Position numbers and translations under genes: made by a program
Notes under the pieces: model-generated
Told to the model about the DNA's origin: nothing
What the model saw: the letters and a program-made list of their open reading frames with translations, nothing else
Databases searched by the model: none
From: Verrucomicrobiales bacterium
GTDB taxonomy: Bacteria > Verrucomicrobiota > Verrucomicrobiae > Limisphaerales > UBA1100
NCBI GenBank assembly: GCA_002721895.1
Contig: PBLV01000056.1
Span: 3,342 to 67,341, forward strand
DNA length: 64,000 bases
Direction of reading: 5' to 3'
Part shown: positions 53,970 through 62,680 of the stretch, one piece after another
How the letters are laid out: every line of letters begins with the position of its first letter
Numbering within the stretch: position 1 is the stretch's first letter

Positions 53970-54308
53970 ATGGAGAAGCCAAATATTACCTGTTATCTCA
54001 AACCCATGTGCGGCTGGAGCGAAGGTGTTCGCTCGGTCCTGCGCAAGCACGGGCTGGAGTGGGAGGAAAAGGATGTGGTGAACAATCCTGAACACCGCGC
54101 GGAGATGATTGAACGCAGTGGGCAGATGTTGCAGCCATGCGTGGAGATCAATGGCAACATGCTTGCTGACGTGAGTGGCGATGAGGTGGAGGCATGGATG
54201 TTGGCCAACGCCGTCGTGCAGCCGTCAGAGGCCGAGGCGGATGCGCCAACCAACCAACCCTGTGCGGATGAGATGCCGCAGGAACAGGCGATTCAGTTTA
54301 AAAATTAA
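53970..54308 (+). CDS. Monothiol glutaredoxin-like protein
   Basis: 112 residues from ATG 53970. Thioredoxin-fold glutaredoxin with a single active-site cysteine in CGWS (14-17), so monothiol type; the usual cis-proline region reads LQPCVEI (P56) and ADVSGDEVEAWM closes the fold. Monothiol glutaredoxins bind glutathione or [2Fe-2S] clusters, but the CGFS of the classic cluster carriers is not exact here. The C-terminal 30 residues are a low-complexity acidic tail with another Cys. It is followed directly by an intrinsic terminator, so it is a single-gene unit. Confidence 0.85.
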   Translation: MEKPNITCYLKPMCGWSEGVRSVLRKHGLEWEEKDVVNNPEHRAEMIERSGQMLQPCVEINGNMLADVSGDEVEAWMLANAVVQPSEAEADAPTNQPCADEMPQEQAIQFKN

Positions 54309-54325
54309 TCCTCCGATCTCTGAAA

Positions 54326-54359
54326 CGGGCCGCACTTAATGGGCGGCCCGTTTGTTTTT
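54326..54359 (+). terminator. Intrinsic terminator after the glutaredoxin gene
   Basis: The stem CGGGCCGC (54326-54333) / GCGGCCCG (54343-54350) has a 9-base loop and is followed by TTTGTTTTT (54351-54359). It lies 17 bp past the glutaredoxin stop and 4 bp before the panC GTG, which argues against the longer panC frame starting at the TTG at 54352. Confidence 0.88.
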
Positions 54360-54363
54360 GCCC

Positions 54364-55194
54364 GTGAAAACCCTCACTTCCCGTCGTTCGATGCAGGGAC
54401 AGGCCCTCGCGTGGCGGCGCGCGGGCACACGGGTGGCGCTTGTGCCGACGATGGGGGCATTGCACGCGGGGCACGTGGCGCTCATTCGCCGGGCTCGAAA
54501 GTTGGCGGGAGATGGCGCGGTGGTGGTGAGCATCTATGTGAACCCGGCGCAGTTTAATGATGCCGGCGATCTACGCCGGTACCCCCGTCCACTGGCGGCA
54601 GACAAGCGGTTGTGCCAGGCGGAGGGAGTGGATGTGGTTTTCAATCCAAGAACGCTTTATGCGGGCGATGCAAGCGTGATGGTGGAGGAAACGGCGGTGT
54701 CTCGCGGCATGGAGGGCACGGCACGGCCGGGACATTTCCGTGGGGTGGCGACGGTGGTTGTTAAATTGTTTAATCTTGCGTTGCCGGATGTGGCTGTATT
54801 TGGCGAAAAGGATTTCCAGCAATCGGCGCTCATTCAGCGGGTAGTGCGTGATTTGAATCTGCCGGTGCGTGTCGTGGTGGCTTCGACGGTGCGTGAGCCG
54901 GATGGACTGGCCTGCAGTTCGCGCAATGAATTACTGAATTTCAACGAACGCAAGAGGGCGGATGTGTTGTGGCAGGCGATCCGCTTGGCGCGCAGGTCAG
55001 TGCGTGATGGGGACTTGCGCGGACTTCGACATCGGCTTAGAAGATTGATCGAGAAGCAGCCCAACACCCGCGTTGATTATATGGAGTTTTTTGATGAACA
55101 TACACTGCGACCTGTGTTGCCAGGAAAAGGGGTACGCCTGGCACTCGCGGTATATGTGGGTAAGACACGGTTGATTGACAATGGACGATTGTAG
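54364..55194 (+). CDS. panC: Pantothenate synthetase
   Basis: 276 residues from GTG 54364. It joins pantoate and beta-alanine with ATP, through pantoyl-AMP, in the last step of pantothenate synthesis. The nucleotidyltransferase HIGH-type motif is in [44 protein letters not shown] and VFGEKDFQQ follow, and SSRNELL marks the KMSKS-like region. The start aligns with the usual MKxxxTxxxMQ N-terminus. The TTG four codons earlier lies inside the terminator T-run. nadB begins 26 bp after the stop. Confidence 0.95.
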   Translation: MKTLTSRRSMQGQALAWRRAGTRVALVPTMGALHAGHVALIRRARKLAGDGAVVVSIYVNPAQFNDAGDLRRYPRPLAADKRLCQAEGVDVVFNPRTLYAGDASVMVEETAVSRGMEGTARPGHFRGVATVVVKLFNLALPDVAVFGEKDFQQSALIQRVVRDLNLPVRVVVASTVREPDGLACSSRNELLNFNERKRADVLWQAIRLARRSVRDGDLRGLRHRLRRLIEKQPNTRVDYMEFFDEHTLRPVLPGKGVRLALAVYVGKTRLIDNGRL

Positions 55195-55199
55195 GCGGG

Positions 55200-55216
55200 G
55201 CTGTAAAATTTACAGC
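55200..55216. promoter_or_regulatory. Inverted repeat over the nadB ribosome-binding region
   Basis: GCTGTAAA-A-TTTACAGC is a perfect 8-bp inverted repeat with one central base, ending 5 bases before the nadB ATG (55221). It has the size and symmetry of a repressor operator; no purine-rich ribosome-binding site is visible in its place. Confidence 0.4.
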
Positions 55217-55220
55217 ACAC

Positions 55221-56843
55221 ATGAAACAGTATGATTCCATCGTGATTGGCAGCGGGATTGCGGGGCTGACCTTTGCCTTGAAGGTCGCGACGCATGGGCG
55301 TGTGGCGTTGATCACCAAGCGCAATCTTGCGGAAGCCAACACGCAATATGCACAGGGCGGCATCGCGGCTGTGACCAAGCCAACGGATTCGTTTGACCTG
55401 CACGTGGCGGATACACTGCGCGCGGGTGCCGGGCTGTGCCGGGAGGATGTGGCGCGGACAATTGTTGAGGAAGGGCCGGCACGGGTGCAGGAGCTGATTG
55501 ACTCGGGCATGGAGTTTACGCGGGGCGATTCCATCTCGGCGGATGGCGAGCGATTTTACTCATTGGGCAAGGAGGGCGGCCATTCGAAACGGCGCGTGCT
55601 GCACGCCAAAGACGCTACGGGGCGGGAGGTAATGCGGGCGTTGCTGGCGGCGATTGAGCGGGTTCCAAACATCGACGTATTTGAGGATCACCTAGCGATC
55701 GATCTGGTTGCCACGCACAAGCTGGGGCTCGACGGGGAGAATCGCTGCGTGGGGGCCTATGTCTTAAATCGGGACACAGGCAGGGTGGAAACATTTGCGG
55801 CACCGGCGACGGTGCTGGCCACGGGCGGGTGTGGAAAGGTTTACCTTTACACGACGAACCCTGACGTGGCGACGGGTGACGGCTTGGCAATGGCTTATCG
55901 CGCAGGGGTGCCGGTTTCGAACATGGAATTCGTCCAGTTCCATCCCACCTGCTTGTATCATCCCAAGGCTAAATCGTTCTTGGTCAGTGAGGCCCTGCGT
56001 GGAGAAGGGGCAGTGTTGCGCGATCTGGACGGGAACAGCTTTATGGAATCGGTGCACCCGATGGCTTCGCTGGCGCCGCGGGACGTCGTGGCGCGCGCCA
56101 TTGACAGCGTGATGAAGCGCAGTGGAGCAGACCATGTGGTGCTGGATATTACACACAAGCCGGCGCGGTTTATCATCGACCGCTTCCCAATGATTTATTC
56201 GACGTGTCAAGACTTCGGCATCGATATCACCAAGGAGCCAATTCCTGTTGTGCCTGCCGCGCATTACCAGTGTGGCGGGGTGGTGGCGGACGTGGATGGC
56301 CGGACGGCCTTGGCGGGACTGTTCGCCGTGGGTGAAGTTGCAAGCACTGGATTGCACGGCGCCAATCGGCTGGCGAGCAACTCGCTATTGGAGGGGTTGG
56401 TTTGCGCGCATCGGGCGGCAGGAGCAGCGATTGAAATGGTGACTGATCTGGGCGATGTGCGGATTCCGGCTTGGCAGTCAGGCGCCGCGACGGACCCGGA
56501 CGAACTGGTGGTGGTGTCGCACAATTGGGATGAGATTCGTCGGTGCATGTGGGATTATGTGGGGATTGTACGCACGAACAAACGGCTGTTGCGCGCGCGC
56601 AAGCGCATCGAGAATTTGCGTGAAGAGATTCGGCAGTATTACTGGGATTTCAAGGTGACAGCGGACCTGTTGGAACTACGCAACATTGCGCTGGTGGCGG
56701 AGTTAATCATCAACAGCGCCCTGCAGCGCCCCGAGAGTCGTGGTTTGCACTACAATCTCGACTGCCCCGGCCACGATGAGACTTGGATGCAGCGTGACAC
56801 CATTCTTCAGCGAGAGTTGGCACGGCCGGTGTCTGCCGGATAG
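55221..56843 (+). CDS. nadB: L-aspartate oxidase
   Basis: This 540-residue FAD enzyme oxidises L-aspartate to iminoaspartate, the first step of de novo NAD synthesis. The dinucleotide-binding loop is [10 protein letters not shown] (GSGIAG at 10-15). The substrate/flavin region includes [12 protein letters not shown], the [21 protein letters not shown] motif, [14 protein letters not shown], and [18 protein letters not shown] with [24 protein letters not shown] near the end. Family length and start fit. nadA and nadC are not in the window; panC upstream may share its transcript, though the inverted repeat suggests separate control. Confidence 0.95.
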   Translation: MKQYDSIVIGSGIAGLTFALKVATHGRVALITKRNLAEANTQYAQGGIAAVTKPTDSFDLHVADTLRAGAGLCREDVARTIVEEGPARVQELIDSGMEFTRGDSISADGERFYSLGKEGGHSKRRVLHAKDATGREVMRALLAAIERVPNIDVFEDHLAIDLVATHKLGLDGENRCVGAYVLNRDTGRVETFAAPATVLATGGCGKVYLYTTNPDVATGDGLAMAYRAGVPVSNMEFVQFHPTCLYHPKAKSFLVSEALRGEGAVLRDLDGNSFMESVHPMASLAPRDVVARAIDSVMKRSGADHVVLDITHKPARFIIDRFPMIYSTCQDFGIDITKEPIPVVPAAHYQCGGVVADVDGRTALAGLFAVGEVASTGLHGANRLASNSLLEGLVCAHRAAGAAIEMVTDLGDVRIPAWQSGAATDPDELVVVSHNWDEIRRCMWDYVGIVRTNKRLLRARKRIENLREEIRQYYWDFKVTADLLELRNIALVAELIINSALQRPESRGLHYNLDCPGHDETWMQRDTILQRELARPVSAG

Positions 56844-56923
56844 GTTCCCGATTTTCAGCCAGGCCCATCACCTTTATTGTGCTCTTCAACACCGGTGGCG
56901 GCAGCGGAATTTTTGCCACCGCG

Positions 56924-57127
56924 CACCGGACGCGTTGACACAAGCTGGCCGTTTATCATGGCAAGGGCGTCGGCGAGCTTTTCGACCTCAAGGCAGATCC
57001 GTGGGAGCACGAAAATTTATGGCACGACTCCGCCCATGCCGTCATCAAGAGCCGACTTTTAGACGAGAGTTTCGAAGCTCATGTCCTGCTGACCACCGAC
57101 AAGGAATCCCCCGGATTGCGTCGATGA
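56924..57127 (+). pseudogene. Remnant of a sulfatase C-terminus
   Basis: One frame reads HRTR, stop, then HKLAVYHGKGVGELFDLK, ADPWEHENLWHDSA, AVIKSRLLDESFEA and ends at a TGA. This matches the C-terminal end of arylsulfatase-type proteins (KLVVYHG..GELYDLxxDPxExxNLW). There is an in-frame TGA at 56936-56938 and no sulfatase body upstream: nadB ends at 56843 and the 80 bp between have no catalytic CxPSR motif. The rest has been deleted or displaced. The 337-bp stretch 56844-57180 otherwise contains nothing I can identify. tRNA-Val follows 53 bp later. Confidence 0.65.
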
Positions 57128-57180
57128 AAGTCAGGAAACGCTTGAAACCTGCTGCCTGCGCGTTACTCTGACCGGCCCGT

Positions 57181-57257
57181 GCGCGCTTAGCTCAGCTGGC
57201 TAGAGCACATCGTTCACACCGATGGGGTCGGAGGTTCAAGTCCTCCAGTGCGCACCA
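57181..57257 (+). tRNA. tRNA-Val(CAC), CCA encoded
   Basis: A complete cloverleaf: acceptor GCGCGCT/AGTGCGC with one G-T pair, D-arm GCTC..GAGC, anticodon stem CATCG/CGATG with loop TTCACAC (anticodon CAC, reading GUG), T-arm GGAGG/CCTCC with loop TTCAAGT, then discriminator A and encoded CCA. Confidence 0.93.
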
Positions 57258-57281
57258 TTTATTCCTCTGGCGAATTGTTAG

Positions 57282-58823
57282 CTATTCCAGCCGCCCTCCA
57301 AGTCGCAGAGTGCGGCGATTGAGGGGGGTCAAGGACATGCCTCTCCGCCTGTGAATTGACTCGTTGGGGCTGGAGTTGGTTGTGGATTGATAGATAACCG
57401 GGGCATTTCTTTTCGGCGGAGGATTCCAAATGGGGGTGGGGATGAGTGCTCCAAATCGTTGGCCAAGTTTTTTGCGTGCTTCCCGTGGGAGCGGGTATTT
57501 GAGATTTACGGAGAAAAAGTTATGGAGGTTTGAGTTCGACGCAATGGAACTGGCAATGACGAAGTTGGAGAGAGCGTCTTGCAGGTTGATTGCCGGTGGC
57601 AATTCATTCGCGGCCCGGAAAAATTTTTGATGGAATTCGGGGCCGTACTTTTCGCCGAGATGAAGCCACAGGCCGCCAATGATTTTTTCACCTTTCTCCC
57701 CGCCGTTTTTGATGTGTGCAAAATCAGGATCTTTTTGATACTGGTTGAAGGCGTCACGGTATTCCTGTACCCAGTCGACTAACTCATTGCCGGGTTGGGT
57801 GGTTGATCCAGCTGCAACTCCGGCAAGGTAGCCGTAAACGGTGGCGAAAGCGGTGGCCAAGTGGTAGCGGGGTGTGTCGGGGCTTTGTAGAATGTGGCCA
57901 TAAAACCAGAAGTTGCGGCCCATTTCATATTCGAACACGCCACGTGTTTCCTTTCGTTGCAAGTGGTTCCGGTACGTTTCCAGCCAGATTCCCCGGCCTA
58001 CCTCAATGCCCGCATAGCCGACCAATCCGCAGCCAGCACCGCATGTGGCCTCCACTGCTGCCAGCGTTGGCAAGACGGTGATTCGATTTTGTCCGTTGAT
58101 GGAGATTCTGTTTCCGCTGAACGGTTCTCCACGCCCGGTAAGATCGCGGTAGTATGCCCAGCTTTTATCCAATTTACCGACGATTCGTCTTATTTCCGTG
58201 GGACTTGTATTTGAGGTGAGGGGGATAAGCAGTAGAATATTTTTTCCACGATAAGCTGACAGTGCCTCCTTGGCTCCATCAAATCGAGTGTATGAAACCG
58301 TTTGTCCCTGCAAGGTAATGCGGGGCCTTTGTGATGAGGATATCTGGCTCAAGGTAAGCTGGCCTCCATCTGAATTCCAGTGGCTCAATCCTTGGTTTAG
58401 GGTGCCATTTCGAACAACATCTTCACCCGACGAGGAATCGACTAATGAGATCTGCGTCACTTCGAATTCATTCCAATTCCAGGTCGCCATTACCAGAGAA
58501 TATGAGCCGCTTTCCTTGGGGTGTACGTTGCTGGTGCACAAAGTCCAGCCATCTTGTTCAAGGTATTTCGGGCGGCTAACCATAACTGGTTTTGGGCCGC
58601 GGAATTCCGGCACATGATCGGTATGGTCAGACCGATAGGCTCCCCAGATCCGGCACTTGAACTGGTAGGATCGGCCGGCTTGAAGCTGGATTTTTTCCTG
58701 AACAATACGGCCATATCCAGAATTTTTAGTGAGTCTCAGCACGGGAACTGAGTTCGTGCCATTTGCCGCTAGCGGAAAAACCAGCGTTAGCCCAACAAGA
58801 CCGGTGTTTAGGTGAAATTTCAT
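57282..58823 (-). CDS. Secreted protein with degenerate zincin-like motif
   Basis: 513 residues from ATG 58821-58823, with a signal peptide (LVGLTLVFPLAANG). Residues about 25-170 look like a carbohydrate-binding-type beta sandwich (IQLQAGRSYQFKCRIWGAY, TWNWNEFEVTQISLVDSSSG). The C-terminal half is mixed helical with CGAGCGLVGYAGIE (261-274) and VFEYEMGRNFWFYG (296-309). The latter resembles an HExGHN zinc site in which both His are replaced (Y299, R303), while E300, G302 and N304 remain. I do recall YExGRNFW-type segments in PVC proteins, so it may be a conserved non-zinc family. It is convergent with the tRNA. Confidence 0.75.
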   Translation of the reverse strand: MKFHLNTGLVGLTLVFPLAANGTNSVPVLRLTKNSGYGRIVQEKIQLQAGRSYQFKCRIWGAYRSDHTDHVPEFRGPKPVMVSRPKYLEQDGWTLCTSNVHPKESGSYSLVMATWNWNEFEVTQISLVDSSSGEDVVRNGTLNQGLSHWNSDGGQLTLSQISSSQRPRITLQGQTVSYTRFDGAKEALSAYRGKNILLLIPLTSNTSPTEIRRIVGKLDKSWAYYRDLTGRGEPFSGNRISINGQNRITVLPTLAAVEATCGAGCGLVGYAGIEVGRGIWLETYRNHLQRKETRGVFEYEMGRNFWFYGHILQSPDTPRYHLATAFATVYGYLAGVAAGSTTQPGNELVDWVQEYRDAFNQYQKDPDFAHIKNGGEKGEKIIGGLWLHLGEKYGPEFHQKFFRAANELPPAINLQDALSNFVIASSIASNSNLHNFFSVNLKYPLPREARKKLGQRFGALIPTPIWNPPPKRNAPVIYQSTTNSSPNESIHRRRGMSLTPLNRRTLRLGGRLE

Positions 58824-58976
58824 TCGGTCAATTTTTCGGTTACATCGCTGTTCACGGGGATTTTCTTACAACTGAAATTGAAAATCTTATGTCCGTTCAT
58901 CGGTAAGCGAATGGAATTTTGGCCAAGCTGTTGCATTTCCGCTTGAGAGACAGGGGCTGTTGTCTATCGTTTGCCA

Positions 58977-60236
58977 ATGCGATCATTTGCAGTTTTCTTT
59001 GCGCTCCAATTCACGTTGTTGGGGGAAAATTGGCCGGGTTGGCGTGGGCCGAGGGGAGATGGAACGAGCTTGAGCAAAGAAGTTCCGTTGAAATGGAATT
59101 CCAAGGAGGACGTGGCTTGGAAAGCGGCCTTGCCCGGGCGCGGCCTTTCATCGCCCATCGTTTGGGAAGACCGAATATTTCTCACGAGTTGCCTTCTGGA
59201 ACGTGAGGAGAGGGTCTTGTTGTGTTTGGATCGCAAGACGGGGCGCGAGTTGTGGCGGCGGGTGGTTGTGAAGTCGAGACTGGAAACCGTTCACCGATTG
59301 AATAGCCGCGCATCAGGTACACCGGCGGTGGATGGAGAGGGGGTTTACACGGCATTCCTGAAGGCGTCGGGGAAGGAGGTGCCTGCACCCAATGTGAGTA
59401 CGCCTCGCTTGATTACGCCGGGCAAAATTGTGGTTGCGGCGCATGACTTGAAGGGGGGCGAAAAGTGGAAGGTTGAGATTGGGGATTTCATCAGCGCTCA
59501 TGGGTTCAATTCCTGTCCGGTGATTTTTGATGGTTCGGTGATTATTAATGGTGATCACGATGGAAAATCCTATCTCGTAGTGCTGGACAAGCGCACGGGG
59601 CGGGAGCGCTGGAGAGTAGCGCGAGAGCATGGGATTCGGAGTTATGGAACGCCGATCATCCGAAAGGTAGGGGGGCGGACGCAGATGGTGTTGGCCGGCA
59701 GCAAGACCGTGACCAGTTATGATCCGGCAACGGGCAAGAAGCTGTGGACAGTGGATGGGCCAACGGAGCAGTTTGTTGCCTCGATGGTGTTTGATGGGGA
59801 ACGATTTTTTGTGACAGGCGGGTTTCCGGAAAGGCACATCATGGCAATTCGGCCTGATGGTCGCGGTAACGTGACGGAAACTCACGTCTCTTGGCGCGCT
59901 CGGCGGGGGGCTTCGTACGTGCCGTCTCCGATTGTTGTGGGGAAGTATTTTCTGGTGGTTTCGGACAGCGGAATTGCCAGTTGTTTTGATGCGGCATCAG
60001 GTGAGCGGCTTTGGATGGAGCGCCTTGGCGGAGGGCATAGCGCATCACCTGTATCTGCTGGAGGGATGGTTTATTTTGTCTCGGACAAGGGGGTGACCAC
60101 GGTGCTGAAACCGGGGCGTGAATTCAAGGTCGTGGCTCGCAATGAGATCGGTGAACTGGTGTCCTCCAGCCCGGCGATTAGCCAAGGACAAATTTTCATT
60201 CGGGGCGGGAAGCACTTGTTCTGCATTGGGCGCTGA
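58977..60236 (+). CDS. Exported PQQ-like beta-propeller protein
   Basis: 419 residues from ATG 58977 (a TTG two codons before is less likely). A signal peptide (SFAVFFALQFTLLG) is followed by WPGWRGPRGDGTS, the standard opening of PVC PQQ-like propellers. Blades then recur as VLLCLDRKTGRELWRR, YLVVLDKRTGRERWRV, VTSYDPATGKKLWTV and IASCFDAASGERLWME. BamB-like fold; no quinone-binding or metal residues can be picked out, so dehydrogenase activity is doubtful. It stands alone on the strand and ends 3 bp from the convergent amidohydrolase gene. Confidence 0.88.
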   Translation: MRSFAVFFALQFTLLGENWPGWRGPRGDGTSLSKEVPLKWNSKEDVAWKAALPGRGLSSPIVWEDRIFLTSCLLEREERVLLCLDRKTGRELWRRVVVKSRLETVHRLNSRASGTPAVDGEGVYTAFLKASGKEVPAPNVSTPRLITPGKIVVAAHDLKGGEKWKVEIGDFISAHGFNSCPVIFDGSVIINGDHDGKSYLVVLDKRTGRERWRVAREHGIRSYGTPIIRKVGGRTQMVLAGSKTVTSYDPATGKKLWTVDGPTEQFVASMVFDGERFFVTGGFPERHIMAIRPDGRGNVTETHVSWRARRGASYVPSPIVVGKYFLVVSDSGIASCFDAASGERLWMERLGGGHSASPVSAGGMVYFVSDKGVTTVLKPGREFKVVARNEIGELVSSSPAISQGQIFIRGGKHLFCIGR

Positions 60237-60239
60237 GGC

Positions 60240-61136
60240 TCATTTGAAGAAAATTTTTCGGGCTGTGTTGCGCAGCAAATTTTCCCTGTCGGCTGGGGTG
60301 ATCCCTTGGAGTTGATCTCGAACGAGGGAGATGCTGGTGGTGTAGTTGTTGGGCTCGTTTAACTGATAGGGGCAATCGCTGGCCCACATCAGGCGACTGG
60401 AGCCGTAGGCTTCAAGGAGTCGCTGGATGCGGGGAAGTTGCTCCAAATAAGGTGGTTTTCTGGCCCCGAAGGCATAGAAGGCGGAGATTTTGACGTGGAC
60501 GTTGGGGTGGCGGGCAAGGCGGCAGAGGGTGTCGAGTTCTTCTGTGTGTTGCTGGTCTATTCGCGCGCAGTGGTCGATGACCACCGGGGTGTCCAGGAAA
60601 TTGGCGCACATGGGATCCAGTCCGGCGATGTGTTCGGGATTGATGAGGGGGCACATGGCAATGTTGGCCTCGGCACCGGTACGCCACATTTGGCGAAGCC
60701 CAGGATGTTCAAGCCAACGGGGGTTGCCGTTGGGTTTGATGCGGTAGCCGGTGATATGGCGGGCGCGATTGGCGTGCATGCGCTGGGGAATGCCGGGGAG
60801 AGAGGGATCCAGGGCGCCGACAATGGCAAAGGTGCCGGGGTGCGTCTCTGCGGCATGGAGATAATAATCGTTGCTGAAGCCATGGTATCGTTGGTGCGAG
60901 ATGATGACGTGGCGGGTGACGCCCTCGGTGTGGCCCAGCTTGATGAGATCCTCGGCGGTGAAACTGGGTGGGGCGAGATCATTCAGGGTCCGCCCCGAGG
61001 CGAGGGGAAAGCTGAGAATATCGCGCGTCCAGACATGACTGTGTGCATCTATCCAGCCGGTTTCCCTGTCGGCCAATGTAGCGCAGCCGGCCAAGGTGAT
61101 GGCAGGGAGTGTTTCAAGGGCTTGGCGGCGGTTCAT
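60240..61136 (-). CDS. Amidohydrolase-2 family protein, exported lipoprotein
   Basis: 298 residues from ATG 61134-61136. A signal with MNRR followed by the lipobox LAGC (C18) suggests a lipoprotein. A TIM-barrel amidohydrolase of the 2-pyrone-4,6-dicarboxylate hydrolase-like family follows: WIDAHSHVWTRDI with H32/H34, VVIDHCARID, NVHVKISAFYAFG and RLMWASDCPYQL with the catalytic Asp. The members hydrolyse lactones or decarboxylate aromatic acids; the substrate here is unknown. The antisense plus-strand frame belongs to the region before the FHA gene and is not coding. Confidence 0.85.
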   Translation of the reverse strand: MNRRQALETLPAITLAGCATLADRETGWIDAHSHVWTRDILSFPLASGRTLNDLAPPSFTAEDLIKLGHTEGVTRHVIISHQRYHGFSNDYYLHAAETHPGTFAIVGALDPSLPGIPQRMHANRARHITGYRIKPNGNPRWLEHPGLRQMWRTGAEANIAMCPLINPEHIAGLDPMCANFLDTPVVIDHCARIDQQHTEELDTLCRLARHPNVHVKISAFYAFGARKPPYLEQLPRIQRLLEAYGSSRLMWASDCPYQLNEPNNYTTSISLVRDQLQGITPADRENLLRNTARKIFFK

Positions 61137-61229
61137 GGGGTTTGGATAGCGGCAAGTATGGGGCGGGGCAAGTGTTTTGCTGTGAAGGATTGGACTTGGA
61201 GGCGGGGTCGGGTTAGTTTCTGGGAGCCA

Positions 61230-62633
61230 ATGTTGGAGATTGAAATCAGGCATGCGGAGGACACGCGATCGCTGACGGTGGAGAAGCCGGAGGTGGTGTT
61301 TGGTCGCAAGAATGAGATGCGCGAGGTGGACGTGGATTTAAATCCAGACGCCACGGTGTCGAGGGTGCATGCCAGGGCATGGAAATCTAAGGAGGGTTTG
61401 CAACTGGAAGACTTGGGCAGCTCGCTGGGAACAATCGTCAACGGGGACAGACTCGAGGAGCCGGTGTTGGTGGGGCCGAAGGATGTGGTGCAGATGGGGG
61501 AAACGGTGCTGAGCTTGTCGCTGAAGGCGTCCCAGAGGGAAAAGCGGGAGCGGCAGGTGGCGGCACGCAAGGCGGTGGTGAAGCGGGAAAGCGCGGTGGA
61601 ACCGGGGCAGTTCCGGATGGAGTTTGAGGTGATGTCCAAGGGGAAACGGAAGGCGGTGGAGGTGGCCAAACCGGAGGCGATCATTGGGCGGGCCAATGAG
61701 GAGCAGCCTGTGGACTTGGACTTGAGTGATGATCTGGCGGTCTCACGAAGGCACGCGCGGGTTTGGGTGGATGATGGAGCCTGTTGGGTTGAGGACTTAA
61801 AGAGCCGGCACGGGGTGATGGTGAATGATGAGAAGATCGATGGCCCGGCGAAACTAGGCAAGGCGGACAAGCTGCGGATTGGCTCGACGCAACTGCGGGT
61901 GCAACTGCAGGTGGTGATGAAAAAACCGGCACCGACTCGGAAGCCCGCGCGGGGCGGGGAATCGACACGGCCGCTGCCGGTGGGCATGGAGCCGCCAGGG
62001 AACAAGCGGTACCCGGTCTGGAAGGTGGACTCGGCTTGTTACCTGCCGCCGGCTACGCGTGAGGCGGGGAATGTAGATTTCCAATTGCCTGAGGAGCAGC
62101 CGGTTGGGGTGATTCGGGTGACAAGTGAGTTGGATGAAGATGCTCCGCCCGAGGTGAACATGGTCAGCAAACGCAAGTCCGTCGAGTATTACCGGACGCT
62201 GTTGCAATTTCCGGCGACGATTGGTGGGGTACACAATTTGGACAGTCTGTGCACACTCGTGGTAGAGGAGATGTTGAAAATTTTTCCCGGAGCGGAGCGA
62301 GCGTCCATTTACACCTGTGATGACGCGGGCAAATCGCTCTCTTTGAAATCGCATGTGCCGAATTTGAAGCCGGCGGTAAGCCCTTTGCTGGCGCAACTGG
62401 CGATCGCTGGAGGTTCGTGCCATGCATGGCAACAATGCGACAAGGAGGAATCCATGCAGCGATTGCCAATTCAAGCAGGCATGTATGGACCGTTGCGGAT
62501 GGGGAAGATTGAGGTGGGTGTGCTGTGTGTGGACTCAACCCAAAAAGGGCTGGAGTATACCCCGGAGGACTTGAGCCTGCTGATGGCCATCGGGCGTATT
62601 TTAGGCGCTCATGTGCGCTTGGTTAGTGCGTAA
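61230..62633 (+). CDS. FHA-FHA-GAF signalling protein
   Basis: 467 residues from ATG 61230, with GGGAG 4 bases upstream; the much longer open frame upstream is antisense to the amidohydrolase. Two FHA phosphothreonine-binding domains: about 18-90 (VVFGRKNEMREVDVDLNPDATVSRVHARAW, LGSSLGTIVNGDRL) and about 145-220 (AIIGRANEE, DLAVSRRHARVWV, SRHGVMVNDEKI). A basic/Pro linker leads to a GAF-like domain about 310-465 (GGVHNLDSLCTLVVEEMLKIFPGAERASIY, GPLRMGKIEVGVLCVDS). There is no output domain (kinase, cyclase, DNA-binding). It probably reads Ser/Thr kinase activity together with a small-molecule signal; the matching kinase is not in the window. Confidence 0.88.
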   Translation: MLEIEIRHAEDTRSLTVEKPEVVFGRKNEMREVDVDLNPDATVSRVHARAWKSKEGLQLEDLGSSLGTIVNGDRLEEPVLVGPKDVVQMGETVLSLSLKASQREKRERQVAARKAVVKRESAVEPGQFRMEFEVMSKGKRKAVEVAKPEAIIGRANEEQPVDLDLSDDLAVSRRHARVWVDDGACWVEDLKSRHGVMVNDEKIDGPAKLGKADKLRIGSTQLRVQLQVVMKKPAPTRKPARGGESTRPLPVGMEPPGNKRYPVWKVDSACYLPPATREAGNVDFQLPEEQPVGVIRVTSELDEDAPPEVNMVSKRKSVEYYRTLLQFPATIGGVHNLDSLCTLVVEEMLKIFPGAERASIYTCDDAGKSLSLKSHVPNLKPAVSPLLAQLAIAGGSCHAWQQCDKEESMQRLPIQAGMYGPLRMGKIEVGVLCVDSTQKGLEYTPEDLSLLMAIGRILGAHVRLVSA

Positions 62634-62680
62634 TGTTAGGCTCGCCAAGGGGGAGGGCAAAACCAGTTTTTCAAAATATT

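Noticed and set aside
60438..61229. N-terminal extension of the FHA protein by 264 codons
   Set aside because: The extension is exactly antisense to the amidohydrolase; ATG 61230 has a good ribosome-binding site and starts the FHA domain.
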